Positions 23,376 to 34,501 of a DNA stretch of 40,000 nucleotides are shown one piece after another. Below the pieces are notes generated by a model. It saw only the letters and a program-made list of their open reading frames with translations, was not told where the DNA came from and ran no database searches. The stretch comes from Chrysomallon squamiferum (taxonomy: Eukaryota; Mollusca; Gastropoda; Neomphalida; Peltospiridae): assembly GCA_012295275.1 (NCBI GenBank), contig CM022674.1, positions 590,001 to 630,000 of the forward strand, in the 5' to 3' direction. The position numbers and the translations under genes were made by a program. Each line of letters starts with the position of its first letter. The stretch's first letter is position 1.

Positions 23376-24906
23376 TTTGAATTTGAATTGTCGTTGTTGT
23401 TGTTGTTACTTTTACTTATATCTATACTTGTCTTTTGTTTGAGTTTATTTAACATTATACTATTCCGATGATACATTGTATATTATTTCCGTTTGTCTTT
23501 TCCTTTTTTCTTTTTGTAATTTTATATTATTTTTTCTTCTTCTTTCTTTCTTTATTTCTTTCTTTCTTTTTTTTTTTTTTTTTTTGCAGAACGTTGATAT
23601 CCTGGTTTTTCCAGAAGATGGTATTTACAGTACGATGTTCAGTGGAAGAAGAAAGATAGCTCCGTACTTAGAATACATCCCTGATCCCAGGAAAGAAAAA
23701 TGGAATCCTTGCACGGAATCAGGGAAGTACGACAATACAGAGGTACAGCACACACTGAGCTGTATCGCTAGAAACAGCTCCCTCTATCTGGTAGCCAACA
23801 TGGGAGATAAGAAGCCGTGTTCCCGTGAAACTGACCCAGACTGCCCTTCAGACGGACAATACCAATATAACACAGATGTTGTGTATGATCCTAACGGTGC
23901 GCTGGTAGCCAGATACCACAAAGAAAACCTTTTCTTTGAACGCCAGTTCAATACGCCAAAGCGCGCTGAGTATATCTTCTTTGACACGCCATTTGGTAAA
24001 TTTGGAGTTTTCACTTGCTTCGATATTCTTTTTCAAAAACCGGCAATCCCATTGGTTGAGAAATATGACGTAGGAAACATTGTCTTCCCTACAGCTTGGA
24101 TTGACTCGCTTCCTCTAATGGCTGCCATCGAGTTTCATTCCTCGTTTGCAGTCAGCATGGGAGTGAATCTTCTGGCAGCAAACTTACACATGCCAGCTGC
24201 ACATTTTCTGGGAAGCGGAATTTACACACCTGACGTTGGGTTTACGTTCTACTACAACGACTCTGTAAAAAGTGGCGGCAGACTTTTGATTTCGGAAATC
24301 GACGTCGTCCACAAAGTTCCAACAAGACTGGAAACATCAGCAGACGGGAAACGCCAGAAGCAGACGACAAAAGATGACGTGTTCCAGGCCAGAGTGTTCC
24401 ACGATTTGTTTAACTTGGTGGAGGTGACTGGAACGAGCGGGTCCCTGTCGGTTTGTCACAACAAACTTTGCTGCAGTTTGAAATACGAAAAAGACAACTT
24501 GGAAACGTCTACGTACGCGTTTGGGGCCTTTGACGGTCTTCACCGATTCCTCGGCAGTTTTTATTTTCAGACGTGCACGTTAATACGATGCGGCAACTCG
24601 TCGCGAGAAAGCTGCGGACTCTCGGTCTTGGAGTCAGATACTAAATTTCAGTCTCTGCGTATTGAAGGGAATTTCAGCACCCCTTACGTTTTCCCCACCG
24701 TTCTCCTCTCAGAGCAGGGGCAGCTGAAACTGGCGCCAAAACAGTGGGAGTTCAATAGACGGGTTCTGGAATCTACACAAGCATTTCAGCATCCGTTGAT
24801 TTCTGCCAATTTGATTGGTCGCGTGTACAACAAGGATCATTACAAACATAATTTGATTGGTCGGAATTACGGAACAGATAATGACAGAGTTCTCAACAGA
24901 ATATGA
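23044..24906 (+). CDS. VNN: Vanin/biotinidase-like amidohydrolase D, short-tail type; exons 23103-23321 and 23590-24906
   Basis: Intact member of the plus-strand type. Exon 1 (ATG at 23103, with 59 nt of leader after an acceptor at 23043) encodes 73 residues with a signal peptide ending near DLSG. The donor is GAGAAG|GTAATT, the 268-bp intron holds (TTTA)n and a long pyrimidine tract, and the acceptor is TTTTTGCAG. The product is 511 residues. The triad is Glu82 (FPEDGIYS), Lys184 (ARYHKENLF) and Cys216 (FTCFDILF). N-glycosylation sites NSS, NDS and NFS remain, but the NGT of genes A and B reads NGA here. The C-terminus repeats NLIGR and ends in polar DNDRVLNRI. With no hydrophobic tail it is probably secreted, as biotinidase is, rather than GPI-anchored. 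The likely reaction is pantetheine or a similar amide, but the substrate is not proven. Confidence 0.9.
23175..23187 (+). promoter_or_regulatory. DR1-like nuclear-receptor half-site pair inside exon 1 of D
   Basis: AGGTCAAAGTTCA, a direct repeat with one-base spacing of the kind bound by PPAR/RXR or HNF4. The same 13 bases are in B (14671-14683) and A (11642-11654, minus); C has one change. It lies in codons for the conserved RSKFK region, so it may be only coding constraint. Confidence 0.2.
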
Positions 24907-24989
24907 CGATTGTGTTAGCTCAGTATTTAATGGCGGCTGGTTTAGTGTTCACCTTGTTTAATTTAACAAGGGGTTAATGGTAATATTCA

Positions 24990-24995
24990 AATAAA
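24990..24995 (+). terminator. Poly(A) signal AATAAA of gene D
   Basis: Canonical hexamer 84 bp after the stop codon, matching the one in gene B. Confidence 0.65.
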
Positions 24996-25240
24996 TGTTC
25001 ATTCCCTGAATTTTGCTTGGCTTTTATTCCTACAGTTATTAATAGCTGTATTGATTCTCTGTTGAACATGGTTTATATTCGTTAATCAAAATAAATTAAT
25101 ACAGAATACGAAGATAATATGTAAGTGTATTTAAATGTAATGTTTATTTTAGAGTGTTGTTTGTTACATGCGAATTTTCATCATAAATAGAATAATCTAG
25201 AAAAAGGATATAAAACAAAATTAAATTTTAAAAAAAGGAT

Positions 25241-25405
25241 GGTTACAAATATCCCATACACGACATCATTACATACAGGACAGACAGATTAGGTCAAAGA
25301 TTTTTTCCTTCTGTTACAAAAAACAATAAATTCTAGAAATGAATGCTTCTTAAAAAGCTGTATAGGTAACTGGTACAAGTCATAATAAACAAAATACAGA
25401 GCTTT
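25241..25405 (+). repeat. Dispersed ~160-bp repeat, copy 1
   Basis: Similar over its whole length to 31436-31590 in the same orientation. Shared stretches include TTACAAATATC, ATTCTAGAAATGAATGCTT, TATAGGTAACTGG and ACAAGTCATAATAAA. There is no coding potential. It may be a MITE- or SINE-like element; the family is not recognised. Confidence 0.7.
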
Positions 25406-26930
25406 GAGAAACATCTATTCCTGTCTCTCTTATCGCAATGTACTCGGGGCCGGCGACCCCATACAGGCAACTAGGAAGCATTTCTCTAAATCAGTAACAG
25501 TTTTGAAAAATATTTTTATCCTCGTTTATTTCATACAGGGACAAATAACCGGGTAGATTCAGGCTGACCGAAACAAGCAAAATGAGGGAGTGAAAATCGC
25601 GCGTACACGAAACTTTAAATAACTAATTATGTTCGCGTGTTTTTATAGGCCTCGAAGTCTTAGGTATACGAAACCTTCAGTTTGCCGAGGAAATCAAACT
25701 GATTGAAGTGACTGCTTATTTCAGTGGTACACACGAGGAAAGAAATGGCCTGTGTGGAACAATTAAAGGTTCGTGGCATAAAAATCTTGCCTCTAGAGAT
25801 CTCGTAGGATGCTGAAAATAAATGTTTTCAAAATCACTGCAGGCGCAATTCTTCTGTAAATGAAAATGTTATCGAAAGATAAGACTTTAAACGTGTCATT
25901 TCTGCCGAAATCATATTAACAGTTGACTTATCAAAAGTCTGATGTGTTTATTAATTTTTTACAAAAACAGTTAGATAGTTATCAGTCTTTACTAGTTCCA
26001 TTTGTATTTTAAATCTTCATGAAATTAATAACACATTAATTAATAACCGCATTTAGGAGTTTGAAACGGCAGATTGTAATTATCAACATTTCGTCTTATT
26101 TTTATTCAGATTTTTTTTTTTTTTTAAATTATTTTCGTTTGGTTTTTTTTTTTTTTTTTTTAGTTATTATTCCTTATGAAAAAATGTTCTGTACGTCGTC
26201 CTCTACATTGGATATTTTGTGAATATTCACGTGGATTTACAGTCAAGGCCATTTATTTCAGACATAAAATACATCCGACACGAAACAAGTCACTACATGG
26301 GCCAATAATTTCAAATACGTCAGTTCAGATAAAACTGCTAAATAATTAAGTATACTAATTACTGAATATTCCATTTGTTATATTAATGTAGTTTTATAAT
26401 TAAACAGATTATAAATGCAAGCAAATTATGAGGTATTTTACATTTGAAATTGTGTGTCAGTACAAATTTAATTAGTATAAAACTGCATTTGAAGAAACGA
26501 AAGTTTACGAAAACTCCCGATTTAACGAGTTTTATACACTGACTGGTACACAACGTTGCTTATATGTGGAACATACAGCTAAATACCAGTAGAATAAATC
26601 ACGTGAACTATTTTTGTCCAATAAAAAACGATCGTAGTCGTAATCATGTGTTTACCAGGAAAAGAAGGCGTAAAGTTTTCACCTTCGGTTTCAATAAAAT
26701 AACTTTTTCTGCGTTTTCATTAATTTAGATCGATAAGACGTTTGAAACAGAACGTAAGTGCAATTTTACATTGTTTTTCTAATCACTTATAGGTCTATCA
26801 AGAAGAATATAAAGTAACTATAAATTATAATTTTAATATGATATTTCGCTGTTACAGTTTTAAATCAACATTTCTCAGTAGATATTTTAATAAATATTTT
26901 GCTTCAATATGTTATTCTGACGATATTCCA

Positions 26931-26965
<35 letters not shown>

Positions 26966-27365
26966 CTTTATGGAAAAACTGGATAGAACAAAACAGTTTC
27001 CAAACAATTATTTCACGAATAACTTATGAATTAAAATATGTATAAATAATTTTCCTGTCTGTAAATTATTTTCCATATATTCAGAGTTAGTTATTCTGAA
27101 AATTTTAATTAAGGAAGCAGTATACAGGAGAATGATGAAATTGAACTATCAAACATACACATTAATTTTTTAGAAGAGTAAAGTAACTTATTTGCCAATC
27201 AAATGTTGAGCAATTATAATGACATTTATGGTACATAATTATTGTTGATATAATTTTTTTTTTTTTTTTTTTATAATATATTTTTAAGACAAATAAAGAT
27301 ATATAACAGATATACTGATTATTACGTTAATAACTAATTGACTTAAACATAACAAATACATATAA

Positions 27366-27407
<42 letters not shown>

Positions 27408-27678
27408 ATGTGTGGATCATCAGAAAAGGTTTTTAAAACCTGAAATGACATTGTCATGTTTCCTATTTACAAACAGCCTTAGCTACCAAGGGCTTCAGCA
27501 GATTGAGTGGATGAAAATGTTTCCAAGGATGGTCCAGTATCAGAGGCCCTAGAGACACAGAGTCCCCTAATTTTCTGTACTTTTGAGTTTTATAAGAACA
27601 CAGAATCCTGTAACAAGCCAACACTTTTTTATAGTTCAGTAACATTGGTCTGCCTGGATCAATCAAGACTAATGTCAA

Positions 27679-27718
<40 letters not shown>

Positions 27719-27795
27719 TCTCTCTCTCTTAGGCATGACTGGTAATATTATTTTACAACAACATCTTAACATTTAATATTTAACATTTTATTTTA

Positions 27796-27843
<48 letters not shown>

Positions 27844-28378
27844 ATTCAAATAAAGCAATTTTTTATTTTTTTTTTTTTCTTTTTATCCTCTTTTCATGCT
27901 TTAGGTGAGGTCATCCTCCTGTGACAGTCTTTTACCTTCTTCACTTATGGATTATAAAGCAGAACATGTGTGTGTAGACATCAGTATCAAGAATCAGAGG
28001 AAAACAGTGGAAGTCTCACTTTCAGTTTGATTTATGTCAGTTTCAAATTAATAGTTTAGTACTAGAGGAATATATATTTTTTTATTTACATAGATAATAG
28101 TTTTATATAATCAGTTCACAGTACTTTAATATGCAGGTTTACACATTCTAAACAATTTTCAACCAGTTATCTTGTTCTTTTGTTACTGACTAAAATGTTG
28201 CATCACGCTAAATAAAATTTGTTGTGAATATTACTACTTCATTAAATGATATATTCTCACAAGAAAAATAGAAGATAACAAACAGAACAAACTGTAGACA
28301 GTTATATTAATTAAGTTATTTTGATGCTCAAAGAAAGAAAACAACAACATAAACAAAATAAATAAATTAATTAAAAAC

Positions 28379-28416
<38 letters not shown>

Positions 28417-28475
28417 TAAGTAAATAATAAAAAAATGTAAGGTGTGTAATTGTCTGAATTTTGTATCAACTGCAG
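25406..28475. other. Non-coding DNA before the PARP14-like locus
   Basis: Mostly AT-rich unique DNA. Tracts: poly-T near 26108-26161 and 27248-27272, (TAA)n at 26934-26964, (TG)n at 27368-27405 and 27683-27718, (TTA)n at 27798-27842 and (TAA)n at 28381-28412. A possible first coding exon lies at 25747-25770: ATG with good context (AGAAATGG), eight codons (MACVEQLK), then a weak donor AAAG|GTTCGT in the phase that would fit the exon at 28476. This is only a suggestion. No other gene is seen. Confidence 0.5.
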
Positions 28476-31400
28476 GATGCGATGGATGATAATCCATCAT
28501 CTGGAAAAGAAAATTTACAGAAGAATGAAGAGCCTCATTCAGATAAAGGCCATCAACATATGAGATATGATGGAGCACCTGATAATGCCTACAGTGTTTA
28601 TTCAATGTATCCAGGGTACCCAGGAATGTTTCCAATGCAGGCACAGGCAGGAATACATCCACTGCAGGCACAGGCAGGAATACATCCACTGCAGGCACAG
28701 GCAGGAATGTTTCCACTGCAGGCACAGGCAGGAATACATCCACTGCAGGCACAGGCATTAATGCATCCACTGCAGGCACAGGCAGGAATGTTTCCACTGC
28801 AGGCACAGGCAGGAATACATCCACTGCAGGCACAGGCAGGAATGCATCCACTGCAGGCACAGGCAGGAATGTTTCCACTGCAAGCACAGGCAGGAATACA
28901 TCCACTGCAGGCACAGGCAGGAATACATCCACTGCAAGCACAGGCAGGAATGTTTCTACTGCAGTCACAGGCAGGAATGAGTTCACCTCAGTCAAAGGCA
29001 GGAATGGATTCACCTCAGTCACAGTCAGGAATGGATCCACCTCAGTCAGAGGCAGGAATGAGTTCACCTCGGTCAAAGGCCGGAATGTTTCCATCCCAGT
29101 CAAAGGCAGGATTGCATCCACCTCAGTCAAAGTCAGGAATGGATTCACCTCAGTCACAGTCAGGAATGGATTCACCTCAGTCACAGTCAGGAATGGATTC
29201 ACCTCAGTCACAGGCAGGAATACATCCACTGCAGGCACAGGCATTAATGCATCCACTGCAGGCACAGGCAGGAATGTTTCCACTGCAGGCACAGGCAGGA
29301 ATACATCCACTGCAGGCACAGGCAGGAATGCATCCACTGCAGGCACAGGCAGGAATGTTTCCACTGCAAGCACAGGCAGGAATGCATCCACTGCAGGCAC
29401 AGGCAGGAATACATCCACTGCAAGCACAGGCAGGAATGTTTCTACTGCAGTCACAGGCAGGAATGAGTTCACCTCAGTCAAAGGCAGGAATGGATTCACC
29501 TCAGTCAGAGGCAGGAATGAGTTCACCTCGGTCAAAGGCCGGAATGTTTCCATCCCAGTCAAAGGCAGGATTGCATCCACCTCAGTCAAAGTCAGGAATG
29601 GATTCACCTCAGTCACAGTCAGGAATGGATTCACCTCAGTCACAGTCAGGAATGGATTCACCTCAGTCACAGTCAGGAATGCATCCACCTCAGTCAAAGG
29701 CAGGAATGCATCCGTCTGAAGACCCAGAAATGCAGGGTGCTAAAGCAGCTGAAATATCCAGAGATATCAGTGAGAATACTACAGAGATTGATGCTACATC
29801 CGGTAAGTTTAGATAAAAACTGTATGTTTTCTCTTACATTAGATAGTAAGTTTATTTGAAGATATGATGTACCTACACTTTATGTGATAACAGGTGCATT
29901 ATAGCAAAAATAATAAATTAAACTATGAAATTAAGCAACTAAAATAAAACATTTGGAAAGCTGTCCAAAAAAACACAACTCCTACAACATGTCTTTTATC
30001 TCATTCTTGTTAGTTGCACAGTAAATTGTTACCATCTCATACTTTTCTAACTGACCTTTTGTTTGCTATTTATTTACTTATTTATTTTTATTGTAATGAC
30101 GATGGGCAGTTCTGTGGCTCAAGTGACATGAAGGAAAAATATGAATTTTATTATATATTTATGCAAAGTGTCAAAATCTACTCATAAAACTCCTTATTTA
30201 ATATTCTTACTGACTCATATTTGTTCCTCATTATAATGACATCAGCTTGTATCACATAATTTCAAAGATGTAACCTACTAAAAGATAGGAATAACAGGCA
30301 TCTCAAATCACCCATACTAAATTGGCTTTAACATTTCATCTCAATTTGTAATATCAGTAGGATCAGTTTAGAGAATATGGAAATTTAGAATATGTTTTTA
30401 AAGTTGGTAGCCAAAAATTATATTTAAAGCAATGTATCTAAATATTTCTGTTTAATTCTCTTAGCACTAGGCAAGGGAAAGTTAAAAGGTATATCAGTCT
30501 GTCTTGAAATTATCTGATTTGTATCTGACAGAGAAAACAAAACTGTAACGGGTTACATATGACAGGGGGAAAATGGGGTGTAGTAAAATCCATCACATAC
30601 CAACAAATCAGACAAATAGTTAGCGCTTTCAAGTCTTTCAGCACAAAGGGATGGTTCACTGTTTACCACTAGATGACATATGCCGATTATGTTCTACATA
30701 CAATTCATCAGTACTTCTTCTTGTTCATTTCCTGAGCTATTTTCAAGAAAAATCAAAGGAACTGCTTGTTTCCACTGAGGATGGACACTGTGTCACCTTC
30801 ATTCTGACAAATGATGAAATGGAAACTTGTGAAGAACTTCATCTTTCTGCTGATGAGTCCCCTACTGACATGTTAAGAGCCAATTTCCTATAAAGGTAAG
30901 GCATATTCATGATGACCATTAAGCACTGAGCTGTTACCACCTGGAAAATGACATCCTAAAGAGGACAAAATCTTCTATAGATGAAGTTGTTATCAGTTAA
31001 AGGGATCTGAAAGAAGGGCAAGTTTCCTGAACTTTTACTAATCATATAGCTTTTGAGTCACAGACACAGCAGTCCTAAACATGATGGAAGATCATGTATT
31101 AAGTTTGAATTGTCATGTGTCATTTATTTATTGAAATGAATCAATACCACATGAACTCATCTACTTTATATCACTTGCATGAAGGTTTCAATGTCATGCT
31201 TATCTGAAAATGCACCAGGAAATAAAACTGCTGGTGATGATTTGTCTGGGTTGTTTGACTTCAACTTTACATTACCTTTAGAATGATTGCAGATGAATCT
31301 GAAGGTAGCAAAGAAGCAAAGCAATTTTTTTTCTGAACTGTCAAAGAAAATATTTGAGAAAAGTTTAACATATACTTTAAAAATAGACACAAAAGTGGTG

Positions 31401-34400
31401 GAGATGAAATTAGTACTTTGATACAAAAAACTTACAGTTACAAATATCTTTTAAATGACATCATGACATTCAGGACAGTAAGATTAACTCAAAGGTTTTT
31501 ATCTACTGTTACAAAAATAATATATTCTAGAAATGAATGCTTTAAGAACTTTATAGGTAACTGGCACAAGTCATAATAAAATACAGCGCTATTGCTTTAT
31601 CTCATATTGGTATGTTCTTATATGTAATGTTTCAGTTACAGCTTTGGTTAGGTCCATATAAAAGTGGTCTGCTTACAAAGTTAGTCAGGTCTATTCTTTG
31701 TGCAGAATGTTGACTACATAAAATGTATAATATAGTGATATGTCAAAACATAATGTGTCAGTTTTTTATATTCCTTGCATTAAAAGGAACAAACATTGCT
31801 CATAATCAAAGAAAATATTGGAGTGAATATTTCAATATAAAATAAGGTTTATTTATTTAATTGTTGTTTTGTTTAAAACTGTATATTTTCTGTTTCACTA
31901 TTTTTATTTGAAGGTGGGGAGAAATTTATATAGTTCTGAAGCAGTAAGATATTTATTTGTTTCATTGTCAAAATAAAAGAAATCACTCAAAATAAAAAAT
32001 AAAATTTGAAGTGTCACTTTACGAGACAGAAACGAGTTCAGAAGAGACAACTGAAAACAGAAGACAGTGAAGACAGTGAAGACGAATCTAGGATCATTGA
32101 AGTCCGAGGTTTCAGTCCAGAAACAAGTGATGACATCATTGAATGTTACTTTGAGAATCGCAGGAAAGGTGGAGGAGAAATAGGTGATTTAAGAAGAGAA
32201 AATGATGTTATCTACATCACATTTGTTGATGCTCAAAGTGAGTAAAACATTTAAAGTGTTCCAAGCTAATTCCTCATTTACAGCATAATTTTAATTTAGC
32301 ACATTATGTGATTAATAATGTCAAAATGAAACAGATAAAACATGCATTTATCTTTTTGTGTAAAATTTACATAGCAAACTGAAATTAATTTGGTCATTTC
32401 CTTATTCTGATTTACTGCCTGTTACAACTGGTATAGGTTTTTAATTACTTAATTCTGGTACTTCAAATACTGGTATTTTGTAACTAACAAGACACTTCAG
32501 TGTTTTAAATATATAAATCTTGTATGATTTCAGTTGATATATGAAAAAAATTAAAATAATGTTATTTTCAGTGGTTACTAATGTCATGAATACTGGAATC
32601 TACAAAAATTCAACAGCTTTCCACACTTTACATTTCTTAATTCTATACAATAGAGTTATCTAACATGATTATATCCTCATTATTCTAGAAGCATCAAAAG
32701 ACTGCAAGTATCGTTTTATTTGTTGTGATTTAAGAAGAAATTTCTCTTCAGCATTTGTTTTATTTTTAAAAAAAATCCACTGTTATTATTATTTTTGTTT
32801 TATTTTGTTCTTTGTTTTCTATAGTTGCTGAGAAGATTGTGAAAATGTCACACAAGTTAATGGGACACAATCTGGAGGTGAGATGTTACACTCCCCCAAA
32901 ACCTAGACCTACCTATGACGACAGGCTACAGATCACTGGAATCAGAAGTACAACCACAAAAGACTGCTTGATAAATTACCTGGAAGCAAAAGGAAATTGT
33001 GAGATTGATGAATCTAAAGTTGTTTATGGAGATGAAGAAGGAACTGTTGTTGTCCATTTTACCAAGATGCCAGGTATTTTACTAAATTAACACTATGTTG
33101 ATATACACATCAGTGTCTTAGTAAAAATATGTAACTTTAATATAACTGAACGTTTACAGTATTTGTCTCAGTCTTAATTATGGAATATTTTTATAATTTA
33201 ACATTTTATTTAATGCCAAAAAAATATCCCATTTGATAGTTTTGTACATTTCATTTGAAGAATGTAATGTGAAACGATGGATGATAACATTAAACTTCAC
33301 ACAAAAAACATAAACACCTAGAGAGAAAATAAAATATCTCAGCAAAGAAAAGAGAAATGACTTAATATAAAAAGATTAAAATGTTTTTATAAAACATATT
33401 CATGATTGATCTGTTTGAGTAGTTATTTTCTCATGTGTTACTATCAGTTTTTAGTATTTAAACAGCTTCTTTAAGAAAACAGTAGAACAACTTAAGAATC
33501 CTCTTTTTGTTTTGTTCTTTTTTTTTTTCAGACTCATGAAACATTAACATTTTCTCTTAATTATTACTTTTAATATAATATTAATCAAAATTTCCTTGTG
33601 GTTTAAATTAGTATTTCTGTTTAAATTTCAGATGTTGAAAGACTTCAGAAGATATGTTCAGAAAAGCCACTAGAAGGAAACTTCTTGACAGTGAGCAGAG
33701 TTCCAGTCAGTAACAGTATTATTGTCAGAGGACTCAAACCAAAGACCAGTGAGGATGCTGTCAGGTACTACTTTGAGGGTAAACGATCTGGTAATGTGGA
33801 GTATGTTGAAACTGAGAAGGTGCAAATCAAATCAGATGATGGCTGCTGTTTGGTGTATTTTAAAGACCATTCAGGTAATTCAAACATCTCATGTTGTTCA
33901 TTATTTTCTTGAAATAATCCTCTGATGTTTTAAAATAGTTTTATAAATAACCAAAGTTTTTATTAATTTATATTTTATGAAATATTCCTTAAACAGCAAT
34001 CATTTCAATTTGATCTTAAATTGCAAATTATTATTAAAAACAAAGTTGTCAGACTAACAGCACAAAGCCATGGTGGAATACATACATAACACAGGAACAT
34101 TTATTTAACAGTTTGCTCAAATGTTTTTAATTAATATCCTGTCTCAAGAGAAACATAATAATATCACATAAAAAGATGGCTTTAGTTCAGTGGATACCTG
34201 ATATATAGGTTTAGTTGAAGACAAGAATTTGTTTTTTTATTTAAAAAGAGATGATTCTACATACAATTTTTTCATTTTTAAACAACATTAATTAATTTTA
34301 AAAAAGAAGAAAAAAAGGTTATAATTATTATTTTCCAGTCATTATCAGTTGGCTAAGTAGGAGAGTGTATGAATAAAAGAAAAGTAATCACGAATCAGTT

Positions 34401-34501
34401 ATTATTTATTTCCAGTGATTGAACAGATTGTTCAGCATCCAGGAGGTCACAAGCTTGATGGTGCCACTTTGAATGTTTCCATCTACCATGAATGTCTTTG
34501 A
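28476..34501 (+). CDS. Nonapeptide-repeat and triple-RRM protein derived from a PARP14-like gene; exons 28476-29802, 32061-32237, 32825-33073, 33632-33874, 34416-34501
   Basis: All five exons meet in phase 1 with GT-AG borders and give an uninterrupted 691-residue frame from the ATG at 28482 to TGA at 34499-34501. Residues about 47-410 are some 41 nine-residue repeats of the AGMHPLQAQ and SGMDSPQSQ types. An acidic EDSEDSEDES stretch follows at 441-450. Three RRM-like domains lie at about 451-523, 532-606 and 609-687. Each starts with a strand such as IIEVRGF, LQITGI or IIVRGL, and each is split by an intron before its second helix, as in the N-terminal part of PARP14. PARP14 RRMs are thought to bind RNA or partners. 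The stop comes four residues after the last strand of RRM3, so a complete three-RRM protein without any ART domain could be made. The alternative is a dead gene. An AATAAA at 34568 could end such a transcript. Confidence 0.65.
28617..29712 (+). repeat. 27-bp coding minisatellite with a higher-order repeat
   Basis: About 41 units of the type GCAGGAATGCATCCACTGCA plus 7 bp, each one nonapeptide. Two superunits are visible: units 5-22 (18 units) and 23-39 (17 units) have the same order of variants (AGIHPLQAQ, ALMHPLQAQ, AGMFPLQAQ ... AGMFLLQSQ, AGMSSPQSK ... SGMDSPQSQ three times). One superunit appears to lack one unit near the DSPQSQ/DPPQSE pair. The opposite strand is also open throughout because the unit length is a multiple of three. 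Confidence 0.92.
29803..32060 (+). other. Intron 1 of the repeat-RRM gene
   Basis: 2.26 kb, donor CG|GTAAGT, acceptor AAAACAG before GAAGACAGTG-type codons. A different acceptor cannot be excluded, but this one gives the right phase. A short open frame at 30651-30893 ends two bases before a strong donor-like AG|GTAAGG at 30895. At 31180-31430 the plus strand reads protein-like with a single stop. I could match neither to a family; they may be remnants of lost exons or of a mobile element. Confidence 0.55.
31436..31590 (+). repeat. Dispersed ~160-bp repeat, copy 2
   Basis: Relative of 25241-25405, inside intron 1 of the repeat-RRM gene, with the shared stretches listed there and several small indels. 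Confidence 0.7.

Noticed and set aside
28234-29697. 487-residue antisense protein of VETFLPVPAVDAFLP-type repeats
   Set aside because: Mirror of the 27-bp coding repeat; the sense frame has splice borders and leads into RRM exons, the antisense frame runs into AT-rich repeat DNA.
30651-30893. 80-residue frame in intron 1 of the repeat-RRM gene
   Set aside because: It ends just before a donor-like site, but no acceptor in phase and no recognised domain; left as intron content.
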